A stretch of DNA of 64,000 nucleotides, from positions 310,001 through 374,000 of the forward strand of contig JAHBYU010000002.1 of the NCBI GenBank assembly GCA_019635775.1, written 5' to 3'. Position numbers and translations under genes: made by a program. Below are positions 36,300 through 45,515 of the stretch, in pieces. The notes under the pieces were generated by a model. That model saw only the letters and a program-made list of their open reading frames with translations. It did no database searches and was not told the origin of the DNA. How positions within the stretch are numbered: the stretch's first letter is position 1; every line of letters begins with the position of its first letter. The DNA comes from Rhizobiaceae bacterium. Lineage in GTDB: Bacteria; Pseudomonadota; Alphaproteobacteria; Rhizobiales; Rhizobiaceae.

Positions 36300-36989
36300 T
36301 CAGGCCGCCGCGACGCTTCGCCCAAGACCGTTATGGGAGTCGAGCAGGCTCTCGAACCAGTGTTGCACGGGGTCGTTGTCCTCCAGAATCCGAAACGGCG
36401 ACATGATCCGGACCCATTGAAACGCACCGAATACAACATAATCTGGATAAAGCGGCGTCTTCCCCCCGATGAAGGGATGATAGGTCAGCATGCTGCGCAG
36501 CGGTTCGAGTGAGGCGCGAAAGGCAGCCAGACCCTGTTCGCGCGGCGCGGACACCTCCTCCAGCGGTTTGCCGTAGCGCTGCTCGCGGCTCTTACGGAAA
36601 TAGATCTGATCCTCCGGGGCGAGGCGCGCGTGTATGTCGCACAAGGCCGCCACGCCGAGGTAGGGATGGAGCGTCAGTTGTGACCAGCGCTCAATGAAAC
36701 GCGCCATTGCCTGGCCGCCCTTGCCACCGAACAGGCTCGGGCGGTCAGGGTAGGCATTTTCGAGATGGAGGGCGATGGCAAAGGAATCCGACACGACATT
36801 GTCCCCGTCACGAATAACGGGAATGGTTTTCGACACGCCACCCTCGATATCTGGCACGGCTGTGAAGGGCGTCGGAACACGGCGGAAGTCCAGTCCCTTG
36901 TGAGCCAGCGCCATCGCCGCCTTCCAGCAATGCGGGCTGAAGGGGCGTTCATGATCGAGACCGACGAGATCATAAAGAAGGATTGTCAT
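36300..36989 (-). CDS. Glutathione S-transferase, LigE/beta-etherase-like
   Basis: 229 aa. The N-domain [20 protein letters not shown] with [17 protein letters not shown] and [20 protein letters not shown] resembles the LigE type GST N-domain, whose founding members cleave beta-aryl ether bonds of lignin-derived dimers. The substrate here is unknown; many rhizobia carry such proteins without lignin pathways. Single gene downstream of no operon partner. Confidence 0.8.
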   Translation of the reverse strand: MTILLYDLVGLDHERPFSPHCWKAAMALAHKGLDFRRVPTPFTAVPDIEGGVSKTIPVIRDGDNVVSDSFAIALHLENAYPDRPSLFGGKGGQAMARFIERWSQLTLHPYLGVAALCDIHARLAPEDQIYFRKSREQRYGKPLEEVSAPREQGLAAFRASLEPLRSMLTYHPFIGGKTPLYPDYVVFGAFQWVRIMSPFRILEDNDPVQHWFESLLDSHNGLGRSVAAA

Positions 36990-37052
36990 TGGCGAGGCGC
37001 TCCGTGGCTTCTATGAAGGTACTATTTGATTGGCTGCGGGGAGTGGAAGCCG

Positions 37053-37565
37053 TTGAAACAGCACTTCAATATGTTTGCGGCATACAACGCATGGGCCAAC
37101 CAGCGCATCTACGATGCGGCAGGCGCCCTTACCAAGGAAGAGTTCGCTCGTGATGCCGGTGCGTTTTTCAAATCGATGCGGGGGACGCTCAACCATCTGC
37201 TTGTCACGGATCGCATCTGGTTGAAGCGGTTCACCGGTGAGGGCGAGGCGCCTTCGTCACTGGATACGATCCTCTACATTGACTTCGCCAAACTGCGCGT
37301 GGCGCGCGAGATGGAAGATCGACGGATAGTCAACTGGATCGGCTCGCTGACCGAAAAGCAACTGGCGGGACGCTTCACCTACATGACCGTCACCGACATG
37401 CGCACGATATCGCAGCGGCTGTCTCCGGCTCTGGCGCATCTGTTCAACCATCAAACACACCACCGCGGCCAGGCGCATACGATCCTCACGATGCTTGGCA
37501 AGGAAGCTCCCTCGCTGGACCTGATCTATTTCCAGCGTACGGAGGAGGGCAGGGCGTTCGCCTAG
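37053..37565 (+). CDS. DinB-family protein
   Basis: 170-aa four-helix bundle of the DinB/YfiT metal-dependent superfamily. It begins KQHFNMFAAYNAWANQRIYD, has a metal-ligand histidine in TLNHLLVTDRIWLKRF and a histidine cluster in FNHQTHHRGQAHTIL. Start TTG 37053 is preceded by GGGGAG with 9-nt spacing and matches the family N-terminus. Function unknown; relatives include thiol-dependent transferases. Confidence 0.83.
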   Translation: MKQHFNMFAAYNAWANQRIYDAAGALTKEEFARDAGAFFKSMRGTLNHLLVTDRIWLKRFTGEGEAPSSLDTILYIDFAKLRVAREMEDRRIVNWIGSLTEKQLAGRFTYMTVTDMRTISQRLSPALAHLFNHQTHHRGQAHTILTMLGKEAPSLDLIYFQRTEEGRAFA

Positions 37566-37579
37566 TCTAGCGGCCCTGC

Positions 37580-38293
37580 CTATGGCGTAAAGCGGGCGAG
37601 CGCTTCCAGGTCCAGATCGTCATCCCATGACGCTGGTGAGAAAAGCCTGGCAGCGCCGTCGCGTGCATTTTCGTTGAGGTTGACGAAGGTGGCGCGGCCC
37701 TCGATCATTTTGACCCTGCCTTCGGCCACAAGGCGCAATGCGAGAGGATACAGTTCATGTTCCGCACGCAACACGCGCGCCGCCAGATCGGCCTCGCTGT
37801 CACTCGTCAGGACCGGGACTGCAGCCTGTGCGATGATCGGACCCTCATCCATGGCGACGGTCACGAAATGGACCGTGCAGCCATGAACGCGGACGCCTTC
37901 CTCCAATGCACGACGATGCGTATCCAGCCCGCGGAAGCTCGGCAGCAGGGCTGGATGGATGTTGATGAGGCGACCCTGCCAGTTTTGGACGAAACGCGCC
38001 GTCAACAGGCGCATGTAGCCGGCAAGGCATACGATATCCGCGTCGAGTTCCGTAAGTGCGGCTTCGATGGCGCCGTCATGTGCCTCGCGACTGCCAAAGT
38101 CGCTGCGCGGCAGGGCGATGGTGGAAATACCCTTGTCGGCTGCGAAGACAAGCCCCGGCGCATCGACGACATCGGAAATTACGCCGACGATCTCGACCGG
38201 ATAAGCGGAATGCTCGGCGACCTCGATCAGCCTCGCCATGTTGGTGCCGCGGCCTGAAATCAGGATCGCTGCCCTTTTGCGAGTGCTGCTCAT
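37580..38293 (-). CDS. purN: Phosphoribosylglycinamide formyltransferase
   Basis: Formylates GAR in purine synthesis using 10-formyl-THF. 237 aa with the N-terminal [15 protein letters not shown], the catalytic [20 protein letters not shown] (Asn and His) and [11 protein letters not shown] (Asp). About 25 residues longer than E. coli PurN at the C-terminus. ATG 38293 overlaps the purM stop (ATGA). Confidence 0.95.
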   Translation of the reverse strand: MSSTRKRAAILISGRGTNMARLIEVAEHSAYPVEIVGVISDVVDAPGLVFAADKGISTIALPRSDFGSREAHDGAIEAALTELDADIVCLAGYMRLLTARFVQNWQGRLINIHPALLPSFRGLDTHRRALEEGVRVHGCTVHFVTVAMDEGPIIAQAAVPVLTSDSEADLAARVLRAEHELYPLALRLVAEGRVKMIEGRATFVNLNENARDGAARLFSPASWDDDLDLEALARFTP

Positions 38294-39348
38294 AGCGCAA
38301 TCGTGCCCCGATATATGACGCCTGCTTCCCGTCTTGGAACGATGCGCCCGATCTGTGTCACCGTCTCGCCGGCCTCCTGCAGGACAGCGGCAACCTGCGC
38401 GGCCTGGCCGGATGCAACCGCCAGAACCATGCCAACGCCGCAATTGAAGGTGCGCATCATCTCGCTGGCATTGATCCCGCCCGTTTTTGCCAGCCATGTG
38501 AACACCGGGGGAACGTCAATCGCATCAAGATCGAGTTCGGCGGAGAAATCCTTCGGCAGTACCCGCGGGATGTTCTCGGGAAAGCCGCCGCCGGTGATGT
38601 GCGCAAGCGCCTTGATGCCGTGCGTGCCGCGAATTGCGTGTAACAGAGGCTTCACATAAATCCGTGTCGGCTCCAGCAAAGCCTCGGCAAGCGTCTGCTC
38701 TTCGGCAAACGGTGCCGCGTGGCTCCATTTCAGCCCGGACATTTCCACGACCCGCCGCACCAGGGAAAAGCCGTTCGAGTGCACACCTGAGGAGGCAAGG
38801 CCGAGCAGCATGTCGCCTTCCACCATGTCGTCGGTCGGAAGAAGCTGCCCCCGTTCGGCCGCCCCAACGGCAAAACCTGCCAGATCGTAGTCATTGCCGT
38901 GATACATACCCGGCATTTCCGCGATTTCGCCGCCGATCAGCGCACAGCCGGCCTGCCGGCACCCTTCCGCGATGCCGCCGACTATTGCTGCGCCCTGGTC
39001 CGGATCGAGTTTGCCCGTCGCGAAATAGTCGAGGAAGAAAAGCGGCTCGGCGCCCTGTACAACGAGATCGTTCACGCACATCGCCACAAGGTCGATGCCG
39101 ATCGTGTCGTGCTTGCCTGCATCAATGGCGATCTTCAGCTTGGTGCCGACGCCATCATTGGCGGCCACCAGCACAGGATCGCTGAAACCGGCGGCCTTGA
39201 GGTCGAACAATCCGCCGAACCCGCCGATCTCTCCATCGGCGCCCGGGCGCCGCGTCGAGCGCACGGCCGGCTTGATCTTTTCGACCATCAGGTTTCCGGC
39301 ATCGATGTCGACGCCGGCTTCGGCGTAGGTGAGCCCGTTTTTCGTCAT
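38290..39348 (-). CDS. purM: Phosphoribosylformylglycinamidine cyclo-ligase
   Basis: AIR synthetase, fifth step of purine synthesis. 352 aa: [40 protein letters not shown] and [16 protein letters not shown] are canonical. ATG 39348 has GGAG upstream. Translationally coupled to purN; divergent from the CDP-alcohol phosphotransferase. Confidence 0.96.
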   Translation of the reverse strand: MTKNGLTYAEAGVDIDAGNLMVEKIKPAVRSTRRPGADGEIGGFGGLFDLKAAGFSDPVLVAANDGVGTKLKIAIDAGKHDTIGIDLVAMCVNDLVVQGAEPLFFLDYFATGKLDPDQGAAIVGGIAEGCRQAGCALIGGEIAEMPGMYHGNDYDLAGFAVGAAERGQLLPTDDMVEGDMLLGLASSGVHSNGFSLVRRVVEMSGLKWSHAAPFAEEQTLAEALLEPTRIYVKPLLHAIRGTHGIKALAHITGGGFPENIPRVLPKDFSAELDLDAIDVPPVFTWLAKTGGINASEMMRTFNCGVGMVLAVASGQAAQVAAVLQEAGETVTQIGRIVPRREAGVIYRGTIAL

Positions 39349-39508
39349 TGCTCCATCCTGTCGGATCGTTTTGGGCTCTTCGCATGAACGTGACCGGCCC
39401 GCAAGAACCGGGACGACTCCAATCCGTGGACAGGCGATCGGCATACTTGCCGTCCGGCGATGCCAGAACCATGTATGGCGCGAGGGAGTAGAGGGGTCCA
39501 TCAAGAGC

Positions 39509-40069
39509 GTGACCGTTCCCAACGTGATAACGATCCTGCGGCTTCTTCTGGTGCCGGCCATCGTGTACTGGCTGCTGACGGACGACTGGAAGCTCGCTTT
39601 TGCCGCATTTGTGCTTGCCGGCGTTTCCGACGGCGTGGACGGCTTCATCGCTCGCCGCTTCAATCAGCGGTCGCGCCTTGGGAGCTATCTCGACCCGATG
39701 GCCGACAAGCTGATGCTGGTCAGCGTGTTCGTGGTGCTTGGCGTACTCCAGGAACTGCCGCTTTGGCTGGTGATCGCGGCCGTCAGCCGGGACGGGCTGA
39801 TCGTGGTTGCCATTTTGCTGTCCTCCCTGTTGGGCCGCCCGGTCGAGATGAAACCGCTATTCGTCTCCAAGGCCAATACGGCCGCGCAGATCGCGCTCGT
39901 TGTGGTCGTCCTTGCGGAACTGGCATTCACGATAAGCCTTCCATACCTCCGACCCGGTTTGATCATGATGTCCGGCCTCTTGACCGTGGCTTCGGCGGCG
40001 GCCTATCTCGTATCCTGGTTGAGGCACATGGGCACAGATGGCGAAAGCGGTCCGTACGTCGGACAGTGA
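39509..40069 (+). CDS. Second CDP-alcohol phosphatidyltransferase
   Basis: 186-aa membrane enzyme with the family motif in [25 protein letters not shown]. It resembles PgsA-like enzymes but lacks evidence for a specific alcohol; it is the second such protein in the window. Start GTG 39509 ([18 protein letters not shown]) is the only sensible start, with a GAGGGG motif somewhat far upstream. Overlaps the downstream permease gene. Confidence 0.85.
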   Translation: MTVPNVITILRLLLVPAIVYWLLTDDWKLAFAAFVLAGVSDGVDGFIARRFNQRSRLGSYLDPMADKLMLVSVFVVLGVLQELPLWLVIAAVSRDGLIVVAILLSSLLGRPVEMKPLFVSKANTAAQIALVVVVLAELAFTISLPYLRPGLIMMSGLLTVASAAAYLVSWLRHMGTDGESGPYVGQ

Positions 40070-41234
40070 TCCGGCGGAAGAGGTGATGGCTGCGAGTTTT
40101 CGCCGCCAGATCCGTTTCTGGTTGATCGCAGCGGCGCTGCTTGGTCTTTTCCTTTATATTTTCAGCGGAATCCTGCTGCCCTTCGTTGCCGGGATGGCGC
40201 TTGCCTATTTCCTCGATCCCGTTGCCGACAAGCTGGAGAGGTTGGGCCTTTCCCGGACCGCAGCGACGTTCGTAATCCTGCTCGCATTCATTGTCGTCTT
40301 CGCGGTGGCGATGGTGATCCTTGTACCCATCCTCGCGTCGCAGCTCGCGGATTTCATCGACAAGCTACCGACCTACCTGGGCCAGCTTCAGGAACTCATC
40401 ACCAGCTTCAACCCGCAGTGGCTGGAACAGCGCTTCGGTCTCGACGCCAACAGCCTGCGCGACGGGCTGAACTCACTGCTCACGTCCGGCATCGGCTTCT
40501 TTACCGCGCTCTTCCAGTCCATCTGGAGCTCCGGCGTGGCACTGTTCAGCATAACGGGCCTCTTCGTGGTAACGCCGGTAGTCGCCTTCTACATGCTTCT
40601 CGACTGGGACCGGATGGTCGCTACGGTGGACAGTTGGGTGCCCCGCGACCATGTCCAGACGGTGCGCGCAATCGCCAGCGACATCAACGCCGCAACGGCC
40701 GGGTTCGTACGAGGGCAGGGTACCCTTTGTCTGATACTTGGCGTGATGTACGCGGTCTCGTTGACGCTGGCAGGACTGAGCTTCGGTATCCTTATAGGCC
40801 TCTTTGCAGGGTTGATCAGCTTCATTCCCTATGTCGGCTCAATCGTAGGTCTCGTCCTGGCCGTGGGCGTCGCCTTCGTGCAGTTCTGGCCGGACTGGAT
40901 CATGGTTGCCGCGGTCGCGGGAATATTCTTTGTCGGGCAGTTCATCGAAGGCAACATCCTGCAGCCTCGCCTCGTCGGAAAGAGTGTCGGGCTGCATCCG
41001 GTCTGGCTGATGTTCGCCCTTTTCGCCTTCGGCGCGCTCTTCGGCTTTGTCGGTTTGCTGGTGGCCGTACCTGCTGCTGCGATCGTCGCCGTGCTGGTCC
41101 GTTTCGCGATAGCCCGCTATCTGGAATCGCCGCTATACAGGGGGCATTCTAACCCAGAGCAAGCAGGCGAGGCGAAGGTGGCGGCGCAACCCGAAACCCC
41201 GGCTGTGCGCAGGCGCTCCAGCAAGGACGGGTAG
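40038..41234 (+). CDS. AI-2E/PerM-family transporter
   Basis: 398 aa with about eight membrane helices; LLPFVAGMALAYFLDPVADKLERLGLSR and the PYVGSIVGLVLAV ... GKSVGLHPVWLMFALF pattern define the AI-2E exporter/PerM family. The ATG at 40038 lies inside the preceding gene; an alternative ATG at 40086 (MAASFRRQIRFW) has GGAAGAGG just upstream and may be the true start. Substrate unknown. Adjacent to hdaA as in other Rhizobiales. Confidence 0.88.
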   Translation: MAKAVRTSDSDPAEEVMAASFRRQIRFWLIAAALLGLFLYIFSGILLPFVAGMALAYFLDPVADKLERLGLSRTAATFVILLAFIVVFAVAMVILVPILASQLADFIDKLPTYLGQLQELITSFNPQWLEQRFGLDANSLRDGLNSLLTSGIGFFTALFQSIWSSGVALFSITGLFVVTPVVAFYMLLDWDRMVATVDSWVPRDHVQTVRAIASDINAATAGFVRGQGTLCLILGVMYAVSLTLAGLSFGILIGLFAGLISFIPYVGSIVGLVLAVGVAFVQFWPDWIMVAAVAGIFFVGQFIEGNILQPRLVGKSVGLHPVWLMFALFAFGALFGFVGLLVAVPAAAIVAVLVRFAIARYLESPLYRGHSNPEQAGEAKVAAQPETPAVRRRSSKDG

Positions 41235-41239
41235 GCGAT

Positions 41240-41932
41240 ATGCCGGAAGCACCCAAGCAGATCCCGCTTGATCTTGCTCATCGCTCCGGCCACTCGCGGG
41301 AGGATCTGGTCGTCTCTGAAGCCAACAGGCAGGCGGTCGCAATGATCGATGCCTGGCCGAACTGGCCCGCTCCGGTGGTCGTGCTCGCGGGTCCGGCTGG
41401 ATCCGGGAAGTCCCACCTCGCTGCTATCTGGGCGGATAAGGCCAATGCGGTCTTTTTCGATTCAGGCAGCATCGAAACCGAACTGGAGGAATCGCGGGTC
41501 GACCACCCGGTCGTCATCGATGATGTAGACGCTGGTCTCGACGAGCAGGGGTTGTTTCACCTGATCAATGCGGCGCGAGCGTCTGGAAGCTATGTGCTGT
41601 TGACGTCGCGCAGCTTTCCGTCGGCCTGGCGCGTGAAGCTGCCTGACCTTGTGTCGAGGCTGCAGGCGGCAGCGACCGTCGAGATCCTGGAACCCGACGA
41701 TCATCTCCTGGCCGCCGTCATAACCAAGCTGTTCGCCGACAGGCAAGTCGAGGTGGAGCCTCATGTCGTGCAGTTTCTGGTCAGGCGGATTGAGCGTTCA
41801 CTGTCAACCGCGATAGATATCGTGGACAGGCTGGACAGAGCGGCCCTTGAGCAGAAGGCGCGCATCACGCGATCACTGGCCGCCCAGACGGTGAGCGCGC
41901 TGGACCGCGGTCAGGCCGAACTCGACTTCTGA
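41240..41932 (+). CDS. hdaA: DnaA regulatory inactivator HdaA
   Basis: 230-aa DnaA-like AAA+ protein without the DNA-binding domain. Walker A is GPAGSGKS (51-58) and the Walker B-type strand is HPVVIDDVDAGLD. The N-terminal QIPLDLAH is the clamp-binding motif expected for Hda, which stimulates ATP hydrolysis on DnaA at the replication clamp. Spaced 5 bp from the permease gene. Confidence 0.9.
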   Translation: MPEAPKQIPLDLAHRSGHSREDLVVSEANRQAVAMIDAWPNWPAPVVVLAGPAGSGKSHLAAIWADKANAVFFDSGSIETELEESRVDHPVVIDDVDAGLDEQGLFHLINAARASGSYVLLTSRSFPSAWRVKLPDLVSRLQAAATVEILEPDDHLLAAVITKLFADRQVEVEPHVVQFLVRRIERSLSTAIDIVDRLDRAALEQKARITRSLAAQTVSALDRGQAELDF

Positions 41933-42081
41933 TACCGGTCAACGCCAATATGGTCGCAAGGCGCGTCGGCGCGCTTTTCGCGGCGAATCAGATCGCTTTT
42001 ATCTTTTGCTTCCCCGGCGTAATATCAGCATGTGGCGCTAAGCCGTCGCTCCGTGTTCCGGCAGCGCTTCAGGAGGAAGCC

Positions 42082-42717
42082 ATGCCAGACGTCAAGTGGA
42101 TGATCAAAGCGCGAGAGTTCACCAACTGCAACTGCGCTTACGGGTGCCCTTGCCAATTCAATGCTCGGCCCACGCACGGATTTTGCCAGGCGGTCGTCGG
42201 GATGGAGATCGATGAGGGCTATCACGGCGACACCAGGCTCGACGGCATAAGATTTGCCGGAGTCTTTCGCTGGCCAGGCGCAATACATGAAGGTCACGGC
42301 GAGGCTGCGGTGATCGTCGACGAGCGAGCAACCGATGAGCAGAGGCACGCGCTTCTCCGTATCCTGTCCGGTCAAGATACCGAGCCGGGCGCAACCGTCT
42401 TCCAGGTGTTCTCCACCACGCTCGAGAACGTGCACGATCCCATCTTCGCTCCCATAGACTTCGAGGTCGACATTGATGCGCGCAAGGCAAGACTGCGTGT
42501 GCCAGGGGTGACCGAGGGTCACGGTGAACCGATCAGGAACCCGGTTACCGGAGCGGAACATCGCGCGCGCATCGATCTTCCGAATGGATTTGAATATTCA
42601 TTGGCGGAGATGGGCCGAGGCTGGACAAGGGCAACAGGCCCGATCCGTTTCGAACTGTCGGACTCCTACGGCCAGTTCGCGCATATCCACCTGTCGCAAA
42701 GCGGCATCGTGCACTGA
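42082..42717 (+). CDS. DUF1326 protein
   Basis: 211 aa. The N-terminus holds a striking cysteine cluster, NCNCAYGCPCQFN (C16, C18, C22, C24) followed by C35, suggesting metal binding; two HGE/HG-containing segments (HEGHGEAAVIVDE, TEGHGEPI) are also conserved in the family. Function is unknown; DUF1326 genes are often next to DUF2182 genes, as here. The AGGAGGAAGCC ribosome site is near-perfect. Confidence 0.85.
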   Translation: MPDVKWMIKAREFTNCNCAYGCPCQFNARPTHGFCQAVVGMEIDEGYHGDTRLDGIRFAGVFRWPGAIHEGHGEAAVIVDERATDEQRHALLRILSGQDTEPGATVFQVFSTTLENVHDPIFAPIDFEVDIDARKARLRVPGVTEGHGEPIRNPVTGAEHRARIDLPNGFEYSLAEMGRGWTRATGPIRFELSDSYGQFAHIHLSQSGIVH

Positions 42718-42721
42718 CACC

Positions 42722-43609
42722 GTGAGCGACACGACCTTAGAAGCAATATTGCGGCGCGATCGCACACTTGTCGTGATTGCGCTGGCCGTCGTTACGGTGC
42801 TGTCTTGGGCCTATTTGCTGCATCTTGGTTATGAAATGGGTGGCTCAAGCGCTCCGGCGCAAGGTGATGCGAGCGCAGAAATGCCCGGCATGGACATGCC
42901 CGGTATGGACATGCCCGGTATGGACATGTCTGGCATGGACATGCCGGGAATGGATATGGGCGCCGCCATTGCACCTGGTTTTCGAGCATGGACACCGGCC
43001 GATTTCGGCTTCATCTTCATGATGTGGGCGGTCATGATGGTGGGAATGATGACACCGTCGGTGACTCCGATGGTGCTCCTTTATGCCCAGGTTGGACGCA
43101 AGGCGCATATCGACGGCAAACCCTTCGCGCCCACTGGATGGTTCTTCGCGGGCTACGTGCTCGTTTGGGTCGTTTTCAGCATCTTGGCCACTATCTGCCA
43201 ATGGGTTCTGGCCAGCATGGCGTTGCTGACGCCGATGATGGCCACCGGAAGCTCGACCGTCGGAGGTCTCGTTCTGATCGGCGCTGGTCTCTATCAGTGG
43301 ACGCCGCTCAAAGAGGCCTGCTTGCGCCAATGCCGGGCGCCGATCGCATTCCTGTCAAGCCGTGGCGGATTTCGTCCCGATCCGTTTGGTGCGCTCCGGC
43401 TCGGTATCGACCATGGAACATACTGCCTCGGCTGTTGCTGGGCATTGATGGCGCTTCTGTTCGTAGGCGGCGTCATGAACGTGGCCTGGATAGGTGGTAT
43501 CGCGCTTCTCATCCTGCTCGAGAAGACGTTCCCGGCGGGACGGCTGGTCGCACGTCTATCCGGCACGATGCTTGCCGCTGCTGGCGTCTGGCTCCTTTTC
43601 GGTGCCTAG
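42722..43609 (+). CDS. DUF2182 membrane protein with Met-rich repeats
   Basis: 295 aa. One N-terminal helix (about 15-34) leads to a periplasmic methionine-rich segment (residues 53-79; five MPGMD/MSGMD units, 11 Met in 26 residues), then about five helices with many Met and paired Cys (FMMWAVMMVGMM, YCLGCCWALMALL, CLRQCRA). Such repeats bind Cu(I) or Ag(I) in copper proteins, so metal handling is inferred. Start GTG 42722 lies 4 bp after the DUF1326 stop, showing an operon. Confidence 0.85.
   Translation: MSDTTLEAILRRDRTLVVIALAVVTVLSWAYLLHLGYEMGGSSAPAQGDASAEMPGMDMPGMDMPGMDMSGMDMPGMDMGAAIAPGFRAWTPADFGFIFMMWAVMMVGMMTPSVTPMVLLYAQVGRKAHIDGKPFAPTGWFFAGYVLVWVVFSILATICQWVLASMALLTPMMATGSSTVGGLVLIGAGLYQWTPLKEACLRQCRAPIAFLSSRGGFRPDPFGALRLGIDHGTYCLGCCWALMALLFVGGVMNVAWIGGIALLILLEKTFPAGRLVARLSGTMLAAAGVWLLFGA
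42881..42958 (+). repeat. Tandem 15-bp repeats encoding MPGMD units
   Basis: Five in-frame copies of a 15-bp unit (consensus ATGCCCGGYATGGAC) with synonymous variation between copies, indicating selection on the encoded Met-Pro-Gly-Met-Asp repeat rather than a very recent slippage event. Confidence 0.85.
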
Positions 43610-43682
43610 TGGAGAGTCATTGGATGCCAGCGGTGCAGGGATTCGTTCGCTAAAACGTTGCGAGAAGCGCCAAGTGAATCCC

Positions 43683-44357
43683 ATGGACAAAAACACGACC
43701 TCGACAGGCAATTCGACAGGAGAGTCGGCCACTGTTGCGTTTATCGACCTCTCCGGGTTCAGCGCCATCGCGGACGTTTACGGCGATGCATCGGCGATCC
43801 AGGTACTCGAAATCTTCGAGCGCATGGTCGGTGAAGCACTGAGCGCCTACGATCCGCCGATCAAGTGGATAGGCGACGAGGCGATGCTTTCATTTCCCGA
43901 GCCGGAAATGGCCATCCAGGCGCTGGGAAGACTGTTGCACGCTTGCCGGCAGGAGCCACGCTTGCCTCTGACGCGAACGGGGGTAAATCATGGACCGGTC
44001 ATACGCCGATCAAATGACCTGTTTGGTTCGACAGTAAATATCGCCGCACGGATTGCGTCGCTTGCGTCTCCAGGGCAACTGCTGGCTACCCAGCCAGTGG
44101 CCGATGCGTCTGCGGCAAAGGGAATCTCCCTGCGCGATCTGGGAAAGGTCGCCATCAGGTCAGTAGCGAATGAAATCTCGCTTTATGAGATTGAGCTGGC
44201 GCCGTCGCCGGATCCTGCCTGGATCGATCCGGTTTGCAAGATGCACGCGCCATACGAAGCCTATCGCCGCGAACGTCCGGAGGGTCCGTGGTTCTGTTCG
44301 CCCCGGTGTGCCGAAGCCTATCGAAGGTCGCCTCAGACTTATCCGCTCAGGCGATAG
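43683..44357 (+). CDS. Class III adenylate cyclase fused to a YHS domain
   Basis: 224 aa. The cyclase domain (about 15-172) has metal-binding aspartates D22 (VAFIDLSGF) and D66 (KWIGDEAML), the adenine-specifying K61/D112 pair, and the transition-state N119/R123 (VNIAARI); it looks complete and specific for ATP. The C-terminal 40 residues are a YHS domain: DPVCKM (C185) and FCSPRCAEAY (C205, C209), a metal-binding module seen in copper/heavy-metal proteins. It lies 73 bp after DUF2182. Such a small soluble fusion suggests cAMP output controlled by a metal ion (inference). Confidence 0.88.
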   Translation: MDKNTTSTGNSTGESATVAFIDLSGFSAIADVYGDASAIQVLEIFERMVGEALSAYDPPIKWIGDEAMLSFPEPEMAIQALGRLLHACRQEPRLPLTRTGVNHGPVIRRSNDLFGSTVNIAARIASLASPGQLLATQPVADASAAKGISLRDLGKVAIRSVANEISLYEIELAPSPDPAWIDPVCKMHAPYEAYRRERPEGPWFCSPRCAEAYRRSPQTYPLRR

Positions 44358-44486
44358 CGCGATGTCAAGCGGGAGTACAGAGACGGTCACGGCGTACCCC
44401 GTTATACTTTTTTGTTCCGGTTTCCAGGAAATGCCGCGTTTCGGCCTTGCGCTTAAATCCTTGCGACTATAGGGCTTCCGGCGCGA

Positions 44487-44563
44487 CGGAGTGTAGCGCA
44501 GCCTGGTAGCGCACCTGATTTGGGATCAGGGGGTCGCAGGTTCGAATCCTGCCACTCCGACCA
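44487..44563 (+). tRNA. tRNA-Pro (TGG)
   Basis: 77 nt including encoded CCA. Acceptor CGGAGTG/CACTCCG, D-arm GTAGCGCAGCCTGGTAGCGC, anticodon loop TTTGGGA with TGG, T-loop GGTTCGAATCC. Confidence 0.96.
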
Positions 44564-44643
44564 CCTTGCCTTAACGAAGGCTACTCGTTGAAGCCAGCCA
44601 GTTGTCTGGTATTGTCGTCCATAGTCAGATTCAGGAAGCCAGC

Positions 44644-44949
44644 ATGTCAGCCCGCATCTTCAGTCCAGCAAAGACCGCGATGCAGTCGGGGAAGGGAAAG
44701 ACCGGCTACTGGATTCTGGAATTCGATCCAGAGGTTCCGCGCAAGATCGACCCGCTGATGGGCTACACGACCTCACGCGACATGAAGAGCCAGATTCGCC
44801 TGTCCTTCGAGACGAAGGAAGAGGCGATTGCCTATGCGGAAAGAAACGGCCTTTCCTACCGGGTTCAAGAACCCAAGGAGATCAAGCGCAGGCAGATTTC
44901 CTACTCTGACAATTTCCGTTATGACCGCAGGACACCCTGGACGCACTGA
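44644..44949 (+). CDS. NDUFS4-like complex I accessory protein
   Basis: 101 aa of the ETC complex I conserved-region family (human NDUFS4, 18-kDa subunit). It has the PAKTAMQSGKGKTGYWILEF, MGYTTSRDMKSQIRLSFETKEEAIAYAE and SDNFRYDRRTPWTH signatures. In alphaproteobacteria this is a bacterial accessory subunit of NADH dehydrogenase, encoded away from the nuo operon. CAGGAAG precedes ATG 44644. It lies between two tRNA genes. Confidence 0.93.
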   Translation: MSARIFSPAKTAMQSGKGKTGYWILEFDPEVPRKIDPLMGYTTSRDMKSQIRLSFETKEEAIAYAERNGLSYRVQEPKEIKRRQISYSDNFRYDRRTPWTH

Positions 44950-44987
44950 GCGGCCAGTAAGGCGATTCGTTTGCCGGTCTCCGGTAT

Positions 44988-45064
44988 GGTCCCGTAGCTC
45001 AGCTGGATAGAGCGCCAGCCTTCTAAGCTGGATGTCGCAGGTTCGAGCCCTGCCGGGATCGCCA
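44988..45064 (+). tRNA. tRNA-Arg (TCT)
   Basis: 77 nt with encoded CCA. Acceptor GGTCCCG/CGGGATC (one G-T pair), D-arm TAGCTCAGCTGGATAGAGC, anticodon TCT in CCTTCTAAGC, T-loop GGTTCGAGCCC. No integrase or attachment-site duplication is seen beside it. Confidence 0.96.
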
Positions 45065-45227
45065 TGGAAAAACGCCACCTACCAAGACCTATCCCTTTAA
45101 TTTTGTGCATATTTTCACTGGCGTCGTTCAGCGATGAAAATTGCTGATAGGATCGACCGATCATCTGTAACTGGACGGGAAGCGCCTCATGTGCAAACTG
45201 CCTCTTAGGGACATCGAGGGCGAATAG

Positions 45228-45485
45228 ATGCAGCGCATGGCATATGTGGTCATGCCGGACGGGCTGGATTGGAAGGTCAAGTGCAACGGCGTTGACTACC
45301 CTTACTATTCGACCCGGGACGAGGCCGTCGGTGCGGCGGTCCAGGCTGCTTACGAAGCCGGGCGACTTGGATATGATGCTCTGGTCCTGATCCAGGACGG
45401 CGAGGGGCGCGTCCAGGTGGAATGGACTTACGGAAACCAACCGAAAAATCTTGCCGCTGGCTGGAGAAGGCGACAGGCGGGCTGA
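45228..45485 (+). CDS. DUF2188-like small protein
   Basis: 85 aa. YVVMPDGLDWKVKCNG, TRDEAVGAAVQAAYEAG and VLIQDGEGRVQVEWTYG follow the DUF2188 pattern (beta strand, helix, strand, ending YG). Function unknown; domain assignment is by pattern only. Confidence 0.65.
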   Translation: MQRMAYVVMPDGLDWKVKCNGVDYPYYSTRDEAVGAAVQAAYEAGRLGYDALVLIQDGEGRVQVEWTYGNQPKNLAAGWRRRQAG

Positions 45486-45515
45486 TTTCGGCCCGTTGAC
45501 GCCACTGAGGAACAC

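Noticed and set aside
44487-45064. Genomic island or prophage integrated at tRNA-Pro or tRNA-Arg
   Set aside because: No integrase, no repeated tRNA 3' end and no phage genes nearby.
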